From Hydnum rufescens UP504 (Eukaryota > Basidiomycota > Agaricomycetes > Cantharellales > Hydnaceae), in the NCBI GenBank assembly GCA_014904985.1, contig MU129208.1, forward strand, positions 1-10,508: a DNA stretch of 10,508 bases, read 5' to 3'. The notes beneath the pieces were generated by a model, which searched no databases, was not told the DNA's origin, and was given only the letters and a program-made list of their open reading frames with translations. The position numbers and the translations under genes are program-made. This document shows positions 6,872 through 10,508 of this stretch, piece by piece; the first letter of the stretch is position 1; the number at the start of each line of letters is the position of its first letter.

Positions 6872-9800
6872 TCATGACTTAGACATTATATCTACATCAA
6901 AACTAACATCTAGTTGCTCTTCATCTGACAATGAACTCCCCCCGGCCCCAATGTCACTCTCAATATCACACTCACTGGCATCACTTCTGCCACACCCTTC
7001 TTCATCCTTGGCATGATCCCAAGTATCCATACCAGGAATTGGAGGAGGTATCTCAGGAAGGAATGTGGAAATGCTACCACCACTACCCTTGAATGGGACA
7101 CCATCTAGATCCTTCTGCCACATGGAGACAATGTCGAAGAACCAGTGAAGTCTCTGAAGTGCAAAATGTTGGATACACACATCAGCAGAATGATTCAAGA
7201 CAAATTGCATGGCAAGGTACTCTGTCTCCACCCATTGGCGAAGGTTTGAGTGCTCAGCTGCACAGCGCTTCAGCTCTTCCTTGCAATTCACAACCTCCTG
7301 TGCCGCCCTAATCCCAACCCTGACAGAAGCATCCGAGAGCCATGCTGGCACTACCCCACCTGGAAACTGAGCCAACCCCTCTGTACTTTGAGCCAGCCAA
7401 ATGTCCTCGTCCACGTCCAACTTGTACACTGAGTTCGTGATTTCAGGCGGGATATATGCATCTTTAGCAACTCCATCCTTCCCCCTCATCATCATCATAT
7501 CCTTCCGAAGACGTTCATAAGCCCTGATTGTTGCCTGAATCCCACGTTCACGCCCTTTCGTGGCCTTCTCTATGTGATCCCTATGCTGGTTGTCGAGTTC
7601 TCGGCTTGTGTGTCCCCGATCTAGATTGGCCAGCTCAAATTTACGCGCACGGAGTTTGACTAGTAATTGATCAAGGACAACGCGAATATTGAGCTGTTTG
7701 TTAAGCCATGCACTCTTTTTAAGCCGCTGAAGGTCCTTGAATGAGTTGAAGTCAGTGAGTCGGAGGTCTTCAGTCCTCTTCTTAATATCCCCTTCTACTC
7801 GTGCGAGACTGCGCCTAGTTTGTGCCACTGAATCATTTATCTCATCTTGTAGAGCCCAGGTGTCCGAATTCTGAACTAGACCCTCCAACTCAGCACTCAA
7901 CTCTTTCAGTCGTTCCTTCAGCGAAGCTTCAGTGTTTTGGAGTGCAAGAATACGATCTATCAAGGCCGCCCCACTGTTCTTGGACTGGCGGACAACTGGT
8001 TTGCTTTGAAATGCCCTCTGGTCTTTGAATTGTTTTAATAAGCTGTGAACCGACCGCTCATGGAGGACTTCTTCACCCTCAGCTATCCGTCTCCTCGCTG
8101 TATTCACCCAGTCCTTCAGCCATCGACCAACTGTGACTAGTTTGGACTTTGTAATATGTTCAGCTTGGATATCAAGGATGAACAAGCGACGGTGATAACC
8201 AGTGACCCGGAGACCAGGAATGAGCCTCTTTAACTGGCTCCAGAACCTTTCACATCCTTCACCATCTGACAGTCCCCACTTTTCAGATTTACGAGGGTGA
8301 TACCAGAGCTGACAAGTCCACTGGTGGCCGTAAGCATGGAAGACAGAAACTCCAAATTCAATGCGCCCCTCCCACTCTGGAATAAAGTCCCATTTGAGGA
8401 GACTACGATGAATTTGGCATGCGATATCATACAAAAGGCCAATACACCAACGTCCTGGAAGCTCAGAAAGCAGTGCATCCAATAGGGCAAAGGCATAGAA
8501 TTGTTTCTCGCCCGCAGTGCGCATGTTTACAAGAAAAAGAGGTAGGTCATGGCGGCACAAGCAGGCCATCACTCCAGTGTCATCAAAATATTGCGTGATG
8601 CCTTGATTCGGTCCCCATCAGCAGCAATGAACGATTTTTCACATCCGTCCAATACAGAATTGGGTACGTCAAGCCCTGCCTCTACTTTGTCATCTTCCAA
8701 TGGACTAGAAGTGTCATCATCCACTTCATCAGCCTTCCGCTTCCGCTCTGCTCTCCCTTTTGATCGAGATGGCCGCAATTCATTGACCCTTGCTTCCATG
8801 ATGTCAACCTGGCTTTGGTCAAGCAGAACCGTCCGTGGGGAAGCTATCAGAGGATCTCGAGATCCGGTTTCCCCCTTGTGATCCTTCCTCAGATCCTTGT
8901 CTCGGTTCCGCTTGAGTTGAAAGTTTGCATCAATGCACACAATAGCCTGAAGGGGGAGACCAATAGTCTGCGAGCCCCCAAAGCACAACGGACAGCAAGA
9001 CTGGAGGTAGAGGCTGGGGAGTTCATCATCGCCACAGTGATATGGACCGGCACGCTTATGGGCATTGTTGTACTTTCGCTCCGGTATAGGCGTATCAGTG
9101 TCGAGCTGGTGGATATTGCTTTCACTACCCCCAATGGCAGGATTTGCGGGATTCAAAGTGTCCTCACATATTACCTGGGACTCAGTTGCACTACCATCAC
9201 CCTTAGCGGACAACACCTGGCCTCGACAACTCTCAACTACAGCTGACATCTCTTGGTTGATCACCCTGAACAAGCACCTGGTATTGGGCAAGAGCAGTGG
9301 CAAAGCGGCGACGTAAGGAATCATTCCCCCCAAATTTGAACCCTCGACGCTTGAGGAAATTTTCCAAGGTGGCTGCCCATGCTCGTTCATTCGGAGCTTG
9401 TTGAACAAACAGTTCAGCCACAAATTCCAACATGTCAATGCTAACAGCCAATCAGGGGTGAAGCGGGGCACATGGGAACAAACCGCGCAGTACCAATTGT
9501 CTTGCAGCAGTTCGGGATGGACAACCACACACATGAAATTCAATAGTTTCCAAGCGTTCAAAGTACACGCAAAGAACTTTGAGGAGCCTCCATTGTTTTC
9601 CGCATCTGCAAGCCTCCTCAACCTGAACAGTATGTTCCTCCCGACGCAATAATCGCTCTCTCTCAAACAACATGAAAGGTTGAATGAGGGATGGGATAAC
9701 GACATGATTCCACCGGATAGCTGCAGCTTCCTTAGCACGAGCATGGCGAGAGCGAGTGTCGGTTACAATATGAATTCGGGACGAATGCAAAGGTTCTGCT

Positions 9801-9955
9801 ATGCCATCAAGAAGCAGAGGGATGAATGATGCCTCTGGTTCTGAAGGACCTCCTGTGTTGGGAGAAGGTGGATGATATGGGAGATCAGTGGCAATGATAT
9901 CGCCTGAGGGCCCTTGGGCAAAAACTTCCCCAGAAGGGAACTTGGCCCGTGAACG
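6872..9955 (-). pseudogene. KDZ-superfamily transposase with CxC-type N-terminal region, recently broken
   Basis: About 1,030 codons read as one protein of usual family length. The N-terminal part (from about 9955) contains the cysteine cluster CRCG...CVYFERLE...CGC and RGLFPCAPLHP, then SIDMLEFVAELFV and SLRRRFATALAQY. The catalytic region has CIDANF (Asp codon 8929-8931), DGCEKSF, FDDTGVMACLCRHD, LLYDIAC (Asp codon 8426-8428), FHAYGHQW, and LSDGEGCERFW (Glu codon 8249-8251). A long coiled-coil region and the family C-terminus (DVDEDIW, GGVVPAWL) follow, ending in an acidic tail and a stop at 6872. Three lesions break it: an in-frame TGA at 9452-9454, one extra base in a CCC run near 9264-9266, and one missing base near 8595. 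No ATG begins the N-terminal frame, so an upstream exon may be missing. KDZ enzymes are thought to mobilise their own DNA; which residues are catalytic is from family knowledge. Confidence 0.88.
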
Positions 9956-9975
9956 TCAAAAGAGAGAGATTACCG

Positions 9976-10240
9976 GCTCGACCTGTGGTGTGGCAAAGTC
10001 TCTTGGCGGCACACCAAGACCAAGTACCCCATTCAGCTCTGCCTGTTGTGTACAAAGTCTCTTTTCCGCGACTCGCTTGACGGCAGAGCACTCGGCCCGT
10101 TACCTGCTACGTTTCCTTTGAGTAACACACCCACTCGGTGACCAAACAAGAAGACGGCTTGCCTGTTATTCTGTAACGTCTCACGGGGTCTCCGACGACT
10201 GCACTGTGTTACGGCTCGGCCTGTTAACCAGCTACGTCTC
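9976..10240. repeat. Five degenerate ~60-bp repeats between divergent genes
   Basis: A unit resembling CTCGGCCTGTT, about 8 variable bases, then AACGTCTC recurs with its CCTGTT core at 9982, 10042, 10096, 10162 and 10220, spacings 60, 54, 66 and 58. The array starts some 20 bp upstream of the open KDZ frame and ends about 130 bp before the divergent plus-strand gene. It could be a subterminal repeat bound by the transposase, or promoter elements shared by both genes. Confidence 0.7.
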
Positions 10241-10312
10241 ATCTCGCTACACCAAGGGATCATCGCCAGTGTCCTTGCCTTGGTATCTTGAAGTCCTACT
10301 GTCCTCTCTTCC

Positions 10313-10369
10313 GTAAGTTAAGCTTCCAGTCGTAGCTAAGTTCAGTCCCTAATATCGTTTGCAACACAG
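10313..10369 (+). other. Predicted 57-nt intron in 5' leader
   Basis: GTAAGT at 10313-10318 is a consensus donor; ACACAG at 10364-10369 is the acceptor, and CTAAT at 10349-10353 suits a branch site 16 nt before it. Size and signals are typical for basidiomycete introns. The start codon follows three bases after the acceptor. Confidence 0.6.
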
Positions 10370-10372
10370 AAT

Positions 10373-10508
10373 ATGAGCAAAGCCGTACTTAAGCGCCTTA
10401 GTCGGGTCGCACAGGAACGTATGGGAATCATGCCACCGAAGCATGATGACGACAGCTTGGGTCCACCATCCTCTTCCAGCACCCGTCCACCTCCTAAAAT
10501 CAAGCATC
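10373..10508 (+). CDS. Start of an unrecognised protein (partial, runs off right edge)
   Basis: An ATG at 10373 opens 45 codons without a stop to the end of the window. The product begins MSKAVLKRLSRVAQERMG, a basic, probably helical segment, followed by an acidic DDD and a Ser/Pro-rich linker (PPSSSSTRPPP) that looks disordered. A well-formed intron just upstream supports a real gene. It is divergent from the KDZ gene, with the ~60-bp repeats between them, so it may be a second gene of the same element or a host gene. I do not recognise it. Confidence 0.55.
   Translation, partial: MSKAVLKRLSRVAQERMGIMPPKHDDDSLGPPSSSSTRPPPKIKH

Noticed and set aside
8569..8600. Programmed frameshift or two-gene arrangement in the KDZ locus
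   Set aside because: The family has one continuous protein here, and the change is a single missing base with no slippery heptamer seen.
8815..9246. 143-codon plus-strand open frame
   Set aside because: It lies opposite the KDZ coding sequence, which has strong family motifs.

Overview
The window looks like a repeat-rich, transposon-dominated stretch of a basidiomycete (probably Agaricomycetes) genome. I infer this from the element families: a CxC-domain KDZ transposase of the kind abundant in mushroom genomes, a self-primed (Tf1/sushi-type) Ty3/gypsy LTR retrotransposon, and an IS630/Tc1/mariner-type DDE transposase carrying the motif LPKFHCELNPIEM. No bacterial genes, tRNA, rRNA or CRISPR array was seen. 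Everything is from reading the sequence; no database search was run.

Layout. 1-108 is the 3' end of an LTR closely related to the one at 5112-5758. 109-400 is a 292-bp, spacer-free, nearly perfect palindrome whose left edge falls exactly on that LTR's terminal base. 401-2675 has no gene I can support, only small inverted and direct repeats. 2678 to about 4890 (minus strand) is a heavily decayed DDE transposase, and 4899-5111 (minus) is an unrecognised open frame cut off by the next element. 5112-5758 is a complete 5' LTR bounded by TGTCAGGG/CCCTGACA, followed by gag, whose start codon lies inside the LTR. The gag frame is broken at about 6565-6575, where the 3' flank of a KDZ-type element begins. 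The KDZ transposase itself lies on the minus strand (6872-9955) with one in-frame stop and two frameshifts. An array of five ~60-bp degenerate repeats (9976-10240) separates it from a divergent plus-strand gene that starts at 10373, behind a probable 5'-UTR intron, and runs off the window.

Two signals tie the window together. First, the DNA from 109 to 5111 is almost free of CpG (8 by hand count, none between 1424 and 4381), while the LTR, gag and KDZ parts are CpG-rich. This fits young elements inserted into an old, methylation-eroded transposon bed. Second, the LTR element carries an 11-nt sequence just after the LTR that is the exact reverse complement of an 11-nt stretch at the predicted transcription start, 34 nt after a TATA box, which is the layout expected for self-primed reverse transcription. 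Inferred order: the DDE element and palindrome are oldest, the LTR elements came later, and KDZ DNA joined or inserted into gag after that.
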